A DNA stretch of 64,000 nt from Nymphaea colorata (GCF_008831285.2 NC_045144.1:4208268-4272267); one strand, 5' to 3'; counted from the stretch's first letter, positions 13,677 to 26,183 are shown. Numbers and translations: made by a program. Notes: a model not told the origin generated them from the sequence alone.

Positions 13677-16600
13677 AGAGAAAGAGAAAGAGAGAGAGAG
13701 AGAGTGAGAGTATTTGGAAAAATACCTGGAGGACTTCCGCAACACATCGTACGCTCGTCAACGTGCTCAACTTCCAAGCCAAGAAGCCAAGCACCCAAGG
13801 ACACGTCCTCGTTAGCATACCTATGCAATATGGGGCTGCCCAAAGTAACTAGATAAGCCTTAACCATGCCAAAATGAAGATACATCTTATCATGCATTTA
13901 ACCAGATCTGGTAAAAAAAAAAAAAAACCAGATGCGATTATTAATCGAATTTGCAACGGGTATGCAGTTTCTTAACCATTAAAATAAGGAACTGCAAAAA
14001 GTAAGGATTTCTGATGGTATATGATATCCAAGACATTATATCTCTCTTCATAAATGTTGGTAAATAGCCATCAGTTATGCACTTCCCCAGATCTTACCAA
14101 GGAAAAAAAAAAAAATAGTTCATAAGTTTTTTATGAGAACCTTGATGAGATAGGTAGTTTCTAAGATCATGATGATAAGAAACAATCCATAGGAGAGGAT
14201 CTTTAACTAAGCAGACCAGAGTTGATCAAATTGCACGTCTATTAGCAAATTTCTCAATGTTGCACAGCTTTTACTGGATTAATAAATTCATTATTAATTA
14301 GTTCATCGGAAGGGGGAGGTTATAAACAATGAAGAAACTTATGGGAGTTCATCAAACAACGATGTTGAAAATAAAATAAGGTAAGAGTTATCTTACGAAT
14401 TTATGGATATGTAGGCAGCCAAGTCTTTAGAAATGGCATAGATCTGCCCGGTCGCGTGCCTGAAATACTTGTTCCCTTCTTCTCCAAATTTCCAGAACTC
14501 TGGTTCATGATATTTTACGCCCCTGCATATTCAGATTCTTTGCTTATACAAGTGTTTTCTCAAGAGATGAAAACCAGCAGCTTTGCTATTTAAAATCTCA
14601 AACTGCTTAAGTGAAGGAGTTCGACTAATAATACATTTTTTGAGTAAAAAGACATTTGAAAGTTACAAAATATAGCCCCATGTAGGGAAAGGAAGTAGTG
14701 TGTGATTGCTAGGATTACAAATGGCGTAATAGTATATATCATGCTACAAATATCGTTACCATATTTCTATTGGTGGCAAAGTTTTTTTTTTTTTTTTTGG
14801 AAAATCTCTGAGTTTTTCAAAAAATAAAAAATCAAAATGTTGGGTAAAAATATAGGAAATAAAAAACTAATAAGTATTGTGTTGCATTTAGGAGGTCATG
14901 TTAAATACTTAAAAAAAAAGTGGAAATAAAGTAATGAAACAAAAGTTGAAAACATAAAAACAGAAAATGAAAGAAAAAATAAATGAAAAATCATGATAAA
15001 ATCGCAATAAAATCACAATAAATGTTTTTAATATATTGCAATATTTATCCATTTTTATCATTTTCTTTGTTTTTTAATTAATAATTGCGATATTTTGGAA
15101 AAATATCATGATATTGGTGGCTATGAATTATATATATATATATGTATGTGTGCGTTCCATCACTAGAGGCAAACACACAGTTATTCTCTTACTTTTGAGA
15201 GAGAACTGGACCGGATTTCATGCAGCCAATATAAACTCTTGGTTTTGACCTGTAACGTGCCAGTGTGCTCACGAGCATGCCTGCAAAGTCAAGTCAATTA
15301 AGGAGTCAATACAAAGGAATGAATGGAAGATGGAGAAATTCATCAGTGGATGACTTCCTCGATTCGATTCTCCCTGTCTTTAGGATAATCTAATTAGGTT
15401 TTTTCAGTTTGCCATTCTGATTGAAAACTAATTAATCTAGAATCCACACTTAAACATGTGTAAGGCGATCAAAATTTTCAAACTTTACAACAATGAACAA
15501 ACTAGTTTTAATATAAAATGTTGTTTACTAAGAGACGATAAGCAGCTGATCAATTACCAAGGTTGACATGCACGTCGTCGTCAACCTTGACATAGAAGTC
15601 GGCGTCCCAGATCGCAGCGGCAGTCGAGAAGTAGATCCTCGTCTTCGCCGACAGCTCGTGGTATCCCTCTACGTGCTCCAGCCTTAAAAAGTCCTTGTGC
15701 TCCGTGTCCTCTGCGTCCACGGCTCGGTCCAGAACCCCTCCCGGCGTCACGCTGTGTCCGATCACAAACCGGACCACTATCCCCTTTTCCTTCTCCAGTT
15801 GTCTCAGCTTAGCCCCTGCATAATATGCATATATATGTCATATATGTATGTAGGCGAATAACCTAATTAAATTAAGCTTCATACGGTTTGAAATGGTTTC
15901 CACCCTACCTGTTGGCATCCAGGTCTCCCGAACAGAGTCCCGTCGTTTCTTGCTGCTAAATGCCGTATTGATGCCAATCACAACAAATGCCCTTTGAAGA
16001 ACTCGGCCAGGCCGACCGGCGGAGCCGCCGGCCGACGAAGACGTGCTGCCAGTTTCACCTGTCCGGGCCACAGCCAGTTCCATCTCCAGCGCAGAGACTG
16101 CTTTGTCCAGGGACCTTGTGTACATAATATGTTCATGAAGTCACCATCACAAACTGATCAGATTACTAATTAGCTACATTAGGGAAGAACACATGAGTAG
16201 GACGTGCAAACTAGTAGCTCTTGATCATGATTCCGCCCTTTTAGTTTACCTGATTGCTTCATGAGTCTTTGTCACTTCTCCCATTATATCATTCGCTTCC
16301 CTTTCACCCAGTTTCTGAAAAAAATCAAGAGTATAATATTATATCAACCGAGTTTTTTTTTCCTTTTCCAAGACACTCACACACATTCAGAATATTCAGA
16401 TTCAAATATGAATAAATAATAGACATATCTGAATCTGATCATATTTGAATATGAATTTGAAATGAATCTATCTGATTTTCAAAATGTAAGAGCAGTGGAT
16501 CCAACATATTTAATTAAAATTAAATCTGATTCAAACCCGAATCTGATCAGATCTGATTTCTTAATCAGATATTAAATATTTTTTCATATTTGATTTTTTT

Positions 16601-17446
16601 CACTTCTTTTTATATCCAATTTTTTTGAACCAGTCGGATCGGATAATCCGATTTAAATTAGATATATTGACATCTCTTTTATCTCTATCTCCAATGTTGT
16701 TTTCGCCAGGAGGTGTCTCCAAAATGTCATTTAAGGTGTCTTTAGGTGACAATAGACTTAACTTATAGAACTCCATTTTTAAATAGAAGTGAATGACTTA
16801 GCCCTTATAAATTATTCACAAAAAACATTTTTTTCTAAAAAATATTATAACATATTTTTGTCTTGTCACCCAACCATATAAGCTACATTTTAAAAGATAG
16901 ACTGTTACAAGACATCGTTCTCTTAAAATATCATCAAAACACAAGCTATGTTGTTTACCAAAAACATGCAGACTAACCTGTTAAAATGGTGTCTACCATC
17001 ACAAGAACAATCTAAACGGCAATTTCAACTTAATAGCAAAAAGTTATAGGGAGCAATGCGTTTCTTATTATGAAAGTCTATGATTTCTAGATAAATTTGG
17101 TCTTCAATGAAGGGGAAAAAGGGGGCGCCGGCCGGTTTGTTGACTTGAATCGGAAAGACAAATTATGTAGACAGACACCAAAAATAATTACTTCAAGACA
17201 AAGAAAAGAAAGAAAGCGTCAACTCTCATGGAGGAGCAGCAACCAGCAAGCTTTAGTTACCTGATTGCCTTCCGTCTCGGTGCTAATTACCTCGATCTTC
17301 TGCCCTCTATAAGGCGTGGTGGGCAGACCTGTTTCTTCTCTACTTTCAGGCAACCTCCAAATCCTGCCGCTTAGCAGCAGACCAACCAAGAAGCACAGCG
17401 CACAGACGGCCACGATCCCTCTGGGTTGCAATGCCCTTCCCCTCAT
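12126..17446 (-). CDS. Beta-1,3-galactosyltransferase (glycosyltransferase family 31), Golgi
   Basis: The gene has eight exons on the minus strand: 17446-17261, 16314-16250, 16114-15909, 15815-15558, 15280-15193, 14522-14397, 13835-13726 and 12274-12126. All introns are GT-AG and every junction keeps frame, giving 395 residues, typical for plant members with an N-terminal DUF4094 and a C-terminal galactosyltransferase domain. The protein is a type II membrane protein: a short Arg-rich cytosolic end, a signal anchor at about residues 11-27, then a stem. The galactosyltransferase core begins near QRAFVVIGI and [20 protein letters not shown]. The metal/UDP-sugar binding motif is VDDDVH, with Asp at 231-233. 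Later conserved blocks are [31 protein letters not shown] and the Cys-rich C terminus ([24 protein letters not shown]). It presumably transfers galactose from UDP-galactose in the Golgi, in glycan or arabinogalactan synthesis; the acceptor cannot be told. An in-frame ATG at 17560 would add 38 charged residues ahead of the anchor; 17446 is preferred on family length. Confidence 0.95.
13582..13709. repeat. Compound microsatellite (AT)n(GT)n(AT)n(GA)n in an intron of the galactosyltransferase gene
   Basis: About 128 bp made of AT, GT, AT again and then GA-rich units. In the sense of the gene it lies 16 bp inside the last intron, just after the 5' splice site at 13725, as a CT-rich run followed by an AT run. 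A pyrimidine-rich stretch so near a donor site could influence splicing, but that is inference. Confidence 0.9.
16385..16640. repeat. Degenerate repeats of a GAATCTGAT-like word in the first galactosyltransferase intron
   Basis: The words gaatctgat, gatcatat, aatctgatc, cagatctgat and their complements recur many times over about 250 bp inside the intron between 16315 and 17260. Similar wording appears at about 20390-20450 and in the 62870-63060 region (cggattcaaat). This is the look of a degenerate dispersed repeat rather than of coding sequence. No clear ends or target duplications were found. Confidence 0.5.
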
Positions 17447-17560
17447 CTTTATCTGCTCCGCCGCCTCCTCCCCTTCCTCCGGCCACAACCTCCTCACTGA
17501 GATCGGACGGCCGCCTGCTTCTTTTCCGATGCCGTCTTTCCTCTCACACTCGCTCTCCAC

Positions 17561-20500
17561 GAATCAGGGCATCAAGATCGGTGCTCCCGCGTGAACACCA
17601 AACATCTGAATCAAGCTAAACTGTTCAACAGTTTGCATGGTTGAGCTGAACCTATGCATCGACAAGTTCAGTGCATTTACGAAGAGCAGAAGAAATTAAT
17701 GGGGATGATCGATTTTTGAATTTACGAAGAGCAGAAGAAATTAATGGTGGTGATCATTAATTGAGAGTGGTGAGGATTGTTGATGAACCACAATGATGGA
17801 CAACAAATTAAAGGCGAAAAGAATATGATGAAAATCATGAGAATTGCAATCTCTAACTGACCCGTAACCGAGCAATGGCAACTGCCGAACATCACGGTCA
17901 TGCTGTATGCACGCACTCTCCATTCAATCTTTTCTGTTCTTTTATTATTATTATTGTGAGAGTTTTTATGATTCTGTATAATAAATTGCTTGCTTAGTTA
18001 TATGTTTTCATTCCCTTTGTCGTCTTTAAATTTGTTTACTTTTACAATGCCATTTTCATGTATCATTTTTTTGCTTAAACAATACTTGTATAAACATAAT
18101 TTCTTTGCAACTTTGAAGCCCATGGCCCGAAATTTTTAATGAAAGCTGAATCATAGGTGTAATTATCCTTTGTATTATTTTTGACAATGTTTTTGCACAT
18201 TGATTTTAAATTCATTAGACATGTCTGCAATGACTGAAATGCCCTCATAGTTCAACCCCATAATTTTCAAGCTTCCACTTAATGCCTTTCACAAGATTTT
18301 GGTCGTACATAAACTTACAAGGCTTATTTTCAAATTGTTTACGTTTGACATTATAGCTTCAGGTCTGAGATCCAAGGATGCTTTGAAATCTCTTTTATAT
18401 TGGGACCATAGGTTGTGTTTGTTTCACCACGGATTTGAGATAGTTAATGGATGGATTTAAGGTCAGAACAGCCCCCATCCTCTCTAAAATCTGGTATTAA
18501 ATTCATGGTTTTTAACATATACCGTTGATTTAAGATTCACATTACATTACATAGATCCTTAGTTTAAACAAACAAACAAAGGATCTTCCACATCACACCT
18601 TTTAATACAACACCAGAGGTCCGAGTCTATCAAATCAAATGGAGTAAATAAGAATTCGTAGTTACCTGGAAAAGAAGGTTTGTTTGAGAAACTAAGTTTA
18701 TGATCAAAACATATGATTTGAAATTGGATGGGGAGAAGAGCGGGGTGAGGAATCTGAGCTCAAATCCTTGGATTTTAGATCCTCAGTCATTTCATATCAC
18801 CTTAGATCTTAGATTCACGATAAATAAATGTCCCCTAATTGAATGTTTAAGATTGGCATGTACATCTAATATAACAACTACTGAAAATAAAAATGCATTC
18901 CAATCGTTTTTTATGGCAATTTATTAGGTGGAAAATGAGGAGATTGAAGTTATGAACTCAGCGATCATTTGGGCATGTTTCTATGCCAATGTATCTTTCT
19001 TTTTATCTCTTGCATTTTTTTTTTAAAAAAAAAATTAAATATGTTTTCATATAGAAGATAAAACCTTGCCACCTTAAACAAACAAGTTGTCACACAACTA
19101 TATATGAAACATGACGTTAGAGGTGGACTAGATCACGTGATATAGTAAATGATGGGTGATATTAAACTCTATGGTGCTTAAGCACAATTTGGAAAATTTG
19201 TTGCGACACTTGATGGTAAATAAGGTCGATTAATTAGTTATGAAGCTTAATTTCATCCGATGGATATGTTAATGGCCGCTTGAATTTATAAATATATCAA
19301 CAAGATGCTTTCCCTCGCATGTTCTTGATAATTGCTGGAAAGAGTATTCAATTTCATGAAAGTTTCTTTGTTGTTGAAGGTAACATAAACACACATACAC
19401 AAGCGAGATAATCTGTCTATCAGAAGATTTCAGCCTAAATTCAAACTAGGAATAGAAAAAGTTAGTATAAGATAAAATCTGAACTGGTTTTTTTATTATC
19501 GTCTTCTTGATTTGCAATTAGGGGAATGGAAATGCTTGTTATCATTACAAGTGATTCATATTCAAGTCAGTTTGGTTGATCATATCTAAATCCCGAAAAT
19601 GCAAACTAAATACCATCTACATGAGATAGCATCAGGATATTTTGTTTGGGTTAAACCTTGAAAGGTACTGATATGAAATACTAAAAATGGATTTAGATCC
19701 AAGATCCAATATATCTAATACCCAACAAGCGGACTCTTCGTTCAGATGTAAAATAATTATATTTCATGGCATTGATCATCATTGGGTAATAGGGACAGCA
19801 AGCACCATCAAAACTTAGCCTTGGATGCAGTCAATTGTTGGCTAAGTTTCTTGTGTTTGATTTGAAATGATCCTGTTCCATCTAATTTGGAATGATAATG
19901 TTTCTTGTGTTTGATTTGAAAAGGGAAAAATTTTTGTGCATCAAACGAGACCTGAAATTATGATAGATTCATGGATATACTTGTTTGATGAATTTATTTT
20001 AATTTTGGAGTAGACTCATTAAATATTTACACCATTATTCTTAATGGCAAACCATTCTTAAAAGTTATTTGACAACAGTAACTGATCCATGTATTAGTCT
20101 AGTATCAATATTGGGGCAAATTCATGAAAAATAGTGTTATAGAGAGATGAAATAATAACTTGCAAGTTGCTCTTAAAAAGGTAAGGTGTTTGGCAACCAC
20201 AAAACAACTAACTAAAGATTGTTTGATGAACCTGTTTAAAGAATTACGGCATATTCATACAACACAAAAAAAAATTGCGGCACATTCATAAAAAAAAAAA
20301 TAAAAAATAAATAAAAGCTGTATCAAGACCTAAACAACAGGCTTTTCACATGTAAGATACGAGCTAATTGGAGCCCCATAAGATCCGTTTTTGAAATTGA
20401 ATCTGATTTACCAGACCTGATCCTGATTTGATTTGATGCATTTTCAGAATTTTCTGCGATTGATCCAATAAAGGTGGGTTTTGCATCAGACGGCGACCTG

Positions 20501-20585
20501 ATCGGACTCATGGGCGTTCGCCGAATTTCTGGACCCAATTTAAGGTTCGGTTTGCCGGATCCGTTTTACGGCCCCAAGCTCTCCA
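17561..20585. other. Intergenic DNA between the galactosyltransferase gene and RPL12 (divergent)
   Basis: The flanking genes are transcribed away from each other, so both promoters lie here. A 45-bp direct duplication with a shared atttacgaagagcagaag block occurs at about 17675-17703 and 17720-17748, within 300 bp of the galactosyltransferase start. Elsewhere the DNA is AT-rich with poly-A runs (for example 19018-19035 and 20265-20310). No further gene is recognisable. Confidence 0.7.
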
Positions 20586-20589
20586 GCAA

Positions 20590-20634
20590 AAACCCTAGCG
20601 TCGCTTCCTATATTTATGCGGGAAGAAACCCTAG
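20590..20634 (+). promoter_or_regulatory. RPL12 promoter: two telo boxes flanking a TATA box
   Basis: Two copies of AAACCCTAG lie at 20590-20598 and 20626-20634. Telo boxes (AAACCCTA) are characteristic of promoters of plant ribosomal protein and other translation-machinery genes. A TATA-like element tatatttat sits between them at 20609-20617. A pyrimidine-rich leader of C and T runs follows at about 20640-20700, as is common for ribosomal protein mRNAs. The start codon is at 20797. Confidence 0.75.
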
Positions 20635-20796
20635 CCATCTCTTCTCGCGCCCCCCCCCATTTTTTCTTCATTCCCCTTCCTCTTCCTCCTTTCCTGCAGG
20701 GAGAGCGAGGGAGCGTCTCCGTGTGAACCCCCAAGTCCCCAGTCCCAGAAAGGGAAACAAGCAAAGCAGTAGGAAGGGCGGAAGAAAGCAGCAGCC

Positions 20797-21297
20797 ATGC
20801 CGCCCAAGTTCGATCCAACTCAGATTGTCGAGGTCTACGTCCGGGTGACCGGCGGCGAGGTCGGAGCTGCGTCGTCCCTTGCCCCCAAGATCGGTCCCCT
20901 CGGTCTCTCCCCCAAGAAGATTGGAGAGGACATCGCCAAGGAGACGGCTAAGGATTGGAAGGGCCTTCGCGTGACTGTGAAGCTCACCGTCCAGAATCGG
21001 CAGGCCAAGGTCGCTGTGGTGCCCAGTGCTGCCGCCCTTGTCATCAAGGCCCTGAAGGAGCCAGAGCGCGACCGCAAGAAGACCAAGAACATCAAGCACA
21101 ATGGCAATATCTCCTTGGACGATGTTATCGAGATCGCCCGTGTCATGAGTCCCAGGTCCATGGCCAAGGACCTTGCCGGTACCGTCAAGGAGATCCTCGG
21201 CACCTGCGTCTCCGTCGGCTGCACCGTCGACGGCAAGGACCCGAAGGACCTGCAACAGGAGATCACGGATGGAGATGTGGAGGTCCCAGAGGCCTAA
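20797..21297 (+). CDS. RPL12: Large-subunit ribosomal protein uL11 (60S L12), cytosolic
   Basis: A single uninterrupted frame of 166 residues, the usual length of eukaryotic L12. uL11 binds the GTPase-associated centre of the large rRNA at the base of the P-stalk and takes part in elongation-factor action. The N-terminal domain carries [20 protein letters not shown] and the conserved proline-rich turn around [14 protein letters not shown]. The C-terminal rRNA-binding domain contains [18 protein letters not shown] and ends [19 protein letters not shown]. It lacks a transit peptide, so it is the cytosolic and not the organellar L11. Codons are strongly biased to C and G at third positions (for example repeated AAG, ATC and CTC), as in highly expressed plant genes and unlike the AT-rich surroundings. 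Telo boxes and a TATA box lie 160-210 bp upstream. The absence of introns is compatible with either a normal intronless copy or an old retrocopy that kept a promoter. Confidence 0.97.
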   Translation: MPPKFDPTQIVEVYVRVTGGEVGAASSLAPKIGPLGLSPKKIGEDIAKETAKDWKGLRVTVKLTVQNRQAKVAVVPSAAALVIKALKEPERDRKKTKNIKHNGNISLDDVIEIARVMSPRSMAKDLAGTVKEILGTCVSVGCTVDGKDPKDLQQEITDGDVEVPEA

Positions 21298-24200
21298 AAT
21301 GCTTCCCTGGTCATCTCCTCACTTCGCTTGGAGTAAAAATTGAGATCGATTCGAAAGACAAAGAGACACTTCCCTTTGCTTCTGAATTCTATTTTCATTT
21401 GTTTGTCTGTCACTTGATAATTAAAGTATGCTTCTTTTTGGATCCTCGGAGAAATTTTGATTTGTAGGCGGAGAAGGGAAGAGAACGAACTGTTGATTGC
21501 TTTGTTTTCTTATGGTTAGTTTATAAGCGATGGAAATTTCTTAGTGTAGCTTGAAACTTTTTAGCATTTTGACTATGTTGGAGTGGATCAGTGAGTAATC
21601 TCTTTTCTGATATTTTCTCATCTTAGAACTTTAATTCACTTGGTTTATAATTCTCTGCATGGTTTTTCACGCCCTTGATGTTCTTAATTGTTGTAGACGA
21701 ATTTTTATTGGAACTGGTTGGAAGAACGTCTTACTACCCATTGATTATCTGGACACTTGAGCTTAGAACGATGCACACTTTTCCTGAATGTAAAAACTTG
21801 CCCTTTCAGAGTATGCTAGATACTTTTAATCGAATAAGTCTGACATCTACACAAATAACTGTTCTCCATTGAACTGCTACCTTTATGTTGTTCTCTTTCA
21901 TATTAGTCCATTAAAATTGATGGCACTGTTTTAGGTACAATATTATTGCTATGCTATCGCTTCAGATGCAGAATACTATGCAGTGTTTTGTAAGAAGTTC
22001 TATGGTACACTTGTGAATTAAGGTTGGTGCTACTTTCTGTATGGAAGTATACGATCTTGGTGTAGGTGTGATGCTCATGTTCTATGTTAACTTTAGGTCG
22101 GTGATCCCCTGAGTCCATTAAGTGTGTGGAGATTGTCGTCCATTACAACGCTTTGGTTATTTTAAGGATGATTTCCTTTACTCTAAGTTCAATATGAAGT
22201 TATGAACTCTAGGTCAGGTTATAGACTATGCTTATATTTTCATAGGAAATCATCTGTTTTTCTTCTTTCTGTAGGCCACCTCTTCTTCTTGTTTTTTTAC
22301 ATTGGTTTCAAATTTTAAGTGTACAGTTTGGTGTCTCTTGTGTTGAGGAATGGAAACATGAGTGAACACCTTTATAGATAACCTGTTGAGTAATGGTGCA
22401 TTTGAGATTCTATCTTGTGGGCAGTTCTATTGAGTTGTACACCATGTTGACCTGGATGAACATGGGGTGGACAAGGTTAAAGAAGTCTTTAGTGTGAAGG
22501 TGTCCATTTTTTGTCATATTTGTATTTGATCAAATTGATCGAGTTGCTTTTATAAAAAATGAAAACATTTTCTGTTCAAACAGTTTTGGAATGCACTTAT
22601 GCATTGTTAGCTTATATTAATACTTGTATTAGTTATTGAAGCCCTTGTATTGTAAGCATTCCATGTTATCTGATTATAAATTAAAGAGTGCTGTCAAAAC
22701 TCTCCTTTTGTATCTTTGGTTTTCAAGGTCATAGGAATGCACTTTAGCATCCAAATAGTTCTATGGCAAAAGATTCTTGAAGGATAAAAAATCACATAAT
22801 TAACTTGGAGCATTACAATGTTCCCTAGGAAATTTTCTCTGAGCAATGCAACTTAGCAATTAACCATGTTTTAGGCCTGCGCATTGGTTCCAAAAAGCAC
22901 TTGTTACTTTTTTGTTGTTGTCTATAGATATTAATTTCACTGGGTTCCTCTTCTAAAATTTATATTGGATTGTATATTGAAGGATAGTGATACTCCTATA
23001 ATGTATTATAATTTATTATTTGTAAGAGACAATGTCCTGCTATTGGAAGAATTATTCCATGCAACATCTTCACATTATAGGAGAACCCCCAACAAGTTAA
23101 CCTTTAGCAGTTTAGCCTCGACAACTTTGTATGCAATAAAAAAAAGCACAGTTTACAACAAACTAATAAAAACATTTGCTGGATCTCTTTTTAGACTGCA
23201 GATATTTGCCAAAGAGAAAAATCACAACTTCGTAAGTTTCATAAAATAAGAAACGTCAATTTCCAACATCTGTCTGAAGAATTCTGAGCCGCGATTGCTC
23301 TTACAGTTAGGACAACTTCTGGTAGTTTAGCTGTCAATTGCATGAATGTGAGGCTGAATTTGCAGTTTGCACATTACGTGCGTGCAATTAACTATTTGAA
23401 AATTCTGCTGTTCATTATATTGGGTTGAGTGGATACTCGTGTAGATTTACCACATATAGGGGATGGTATTGTTGTAAATTGCTGGTAACTTTCCGATGTA
23501 AATGTTTCCATCAAAACTAATCACGTGAGATCAGATATAGTATTGATCTGCTTATTTGGGCATAATTCAAAGGGTAGCAGTAAGAGGTTGTAGTGACTGT
23601 TATTTTTGTTATTACTGTTATGTATCTTGCACCTACTAGCATGGTTTTATTGTTTATATCGCAACTTTTTGGTTTAGTTTTTTGTAATTCGGGATTGAGA
23701 ATAAAGCACCGCGAAACATGTCACACATGCTTGTGCATGTAAGTCGACTAGTCAAATGCTGGTTGGTGAATGCTTGTTTGGTTTTGGAGTCCTAGTTCCT
23801 TTTTCCTTTCTTGTTTAGAAGAGAGGCTTCTGTGTGTGTATTTCACTTTTCTTTTTTTTACTTGTATGCTTTAATTTTTATCTGCTTACGTTTTTCCTGT
23901 ACATCTGGTTGTCTATGTATTTATGTTATTGTATATTTCACCTTTTAGCTTCTAATATCCTATCTTCACATTTAAAAAATATCATTTTCTGTAACAAATA
24001 AATTCAAAAGTTTTCGTTAGTACAGTACCAAAACGGAACTGGTTTAACGCATTCCTCTGAAATGGTTTTATTGGAGATTATTTCCTCGGTATGAATGGAA
24101 GTTCTTTCTTCTGCGTAGGCATTTCTTGATTTTCTGTGGAATGGAATGAGTTCTGCATTGACTTGTCATTTGTAGTATGCTTTTAGTTGTTTTAAGCTTT

Positions 24201-26183
24201 TGAAACATTTGGTATACATATAAATTGATGCATTAGGATAATGCAATCTTCATTTGGTTTCCAAACGGAATAATGTGTACTATCTACAAAGTGGTGATAA
24301 AACCATACATTCATTATTAGTGTACCGTGTGCTTTATCATTTTCTTCTAGTTTTGAGTGTTTTAAGTTTTAGGTCTACTGTTAAAAGTGTAAGTCTAAAG
24401 TAATTATTGTTGGTAAAACTGGGAGTTCTCTATGGACAAAAGTTGGGAACGGGCCGTTCCCTTTCCCTCCCCCTTTTGTTTCTTTGGAGAGCCATTGACC
24501 TTTCGTGATATTACCCGTTTTCGTTGGATTGCTATAAAACTGAAGTGCTATGTTGTTAAAGTTGCATACGTTATTTATCAAGGTCGGAAAGGTTGTGGCT
24601 GTTTGGACTACAAGAACGAGTAGTGAATAGAAATGATTGTATTGGGCTACGTCACTTCTATCAACATGTTTGAAAAATTCTATGAAACAGACGGTACAAG
24701 TGGAGTTTGCGTTGGACATGTAGATGATTTTGAAAATGAAGGGCAAAAAATAATTTGAAGGAAACTCTGGTAGTCGATGTAATTGCAAGGTCTGGGGTTG
24801 ATGGGAGTGCGTTGAGTAGGGTTGATAAAGGTGATTGCTTACTTCTCAATTGGTTATTGACATAATGATTATGACTGTGACAATGCTTGCATGGGGAAGT
24901 AAATGCCTTCCTCAACAAGTAGTTTACAGCTGCTTTTCACTCGCCTTATAAATGATTGTCTTGGCGCAAAGATTTGCTTGCCTGATTATGTCCGGGGCTT
25001 TTACCACTCCATTCTTACAAAGACGGAAAAGCCTTCACTATCATTCATCAGCCTTCTTGAATCCGATTGTTTCCTCAACTGCACCAACATTTAATGTTAT
25101 TACACCTTTCATGTGTTTGATCGTTAGAGGCTGCATAAGCTTTCCAATAGGTATTGTTCCAACTCAACCGACCAACTGCTACTCTCTTATTGCAGTTTTT
25201 CATCGCATTTAAAAAGGCATCCTGTTACAAGAAAGTGGTCAAAGACGTCTAACAAGCCCAAATCGACAAGTTTTTATCCTTCAACTTGGTACATAGAAAA
25301 GGTTAGTTCAGTCTGTGTCTAAAATCCTTGAGCTATAATTTTCCTTTCAGATCATTTTCTAGGTGCATCAGTTGCTCATCAAGGACGAATTGAAGGGGTG
25401 CCGTTTTGAAAGGTTTATATATTGATGTGCAGCACAATTAATACCATACTAAATTGTTGTGGTGCATGAAAGGAGTAAATTCTGTGGTTCTATGGTTGAA
25501 ACACTTTTCTAGCTTGAATTTGGAGTAATGACTCCACCGACCTGTAGCTTCCTGCGGAAGTAGATCTTTGGTCATAGATGGAAGTAGATCAATGGCCTAG
25601 CGCGCTTTTGTTCGTCTTCTAGCTTTTTATGCATGCAAATGCTTCGAGCTTTTCGCTTCTATACATAAAATGTTTTGCTGATGAATTGGACATTGTAAGC
25701 TGAGCAGTCTTTGACGTCGAAATGGAGTAAGATGGGAGAAGTTGTAGAACATGGAAGAAGCGTAACTGTAGAAAAGGATCATAACCTCACGCTGTTGAAC
25801 AGTTTTAAGCGGAGAGGATGAAGAATGTCAGGTTAAATTGAACAGTTTTAAGCGGAGAGGATGAAGAATGTCAGGTTACAGACGTTGGGATGAAGACCAA
25901 GTTGGTGCTGCTTGAATGTGGGTCACTTGGTGCCCTTTGTTGATGAAGAAAAACTGTGAATTGCAAATGAAAATGACCATGCTGCCGTCTGTCTCATGCT
26001 TGACAAGCATTTCATGTGCTGGTTTCGAGCATTTTTTGAACCATGATACTGTCAAAAGTGCCGCCCTAGTTTGAATTGATTAGATGTTCGTTACCAAATA
26101 TGGTGTGGTACACTTGCCATCTCTTATTTGGTGAGCAATGAGAGTAACCTGTGTTTCAAGAAAGAAATTGAAAAAGATCGAAC
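21298..26183. other. Intergenic DNA between RPL12 and the PHT4 gene
   Basis: The first few hundred bases must hold the RPL12 3' UTR and the last few hundred the PHT4 promoter. No gene is recognisable between. A 43-bp perfect tandem duplication lies at 25795-25880. A 17-bp near-perfect palindrome, gggaacgggccgttccc, is at 24445-24461. Open frames around 24400-25200 on both strands were read and show no known motif. Confidence 0.65.
25795..25880. repeat. 43-bp perfect tandem duplication
   Basis: The unit beginning ttgaacagttttaagcgg occurs twice in direct succession (25795-25837 and 25838-25880), identical apart from the last bases. The perfect identity suggests a recent duplication. It lies about 500 bp before the PHT4 coding start. 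Confidence 0.9.

Noticed and set aside
13515-13897. Several overlapping frames on both strands around the last galactosyltransferase intron
   Set aside because: They read through the AT/GA microsatellite; the only real coding part is exon 7 at 13726-13835 on the minus strand.
20540-21266. Long minus-strand frames (up to 195 codons) opposite RPL12
   Set aside because: They are antisense shadows of a GC-rich coding gene, without motifs of their own.
20955-21467. A 170-codon plus-strand frame overlapping RPL12
   Set aside because: It is another frame of the RPL12 coding sequence, while the real frame matches uL11 over its full length.
24381-24918. Minus-strand frames of 135 and 85 codons
   Set aside because: I could not match them to any family, and composition is like the surrounding intergenic DNA.
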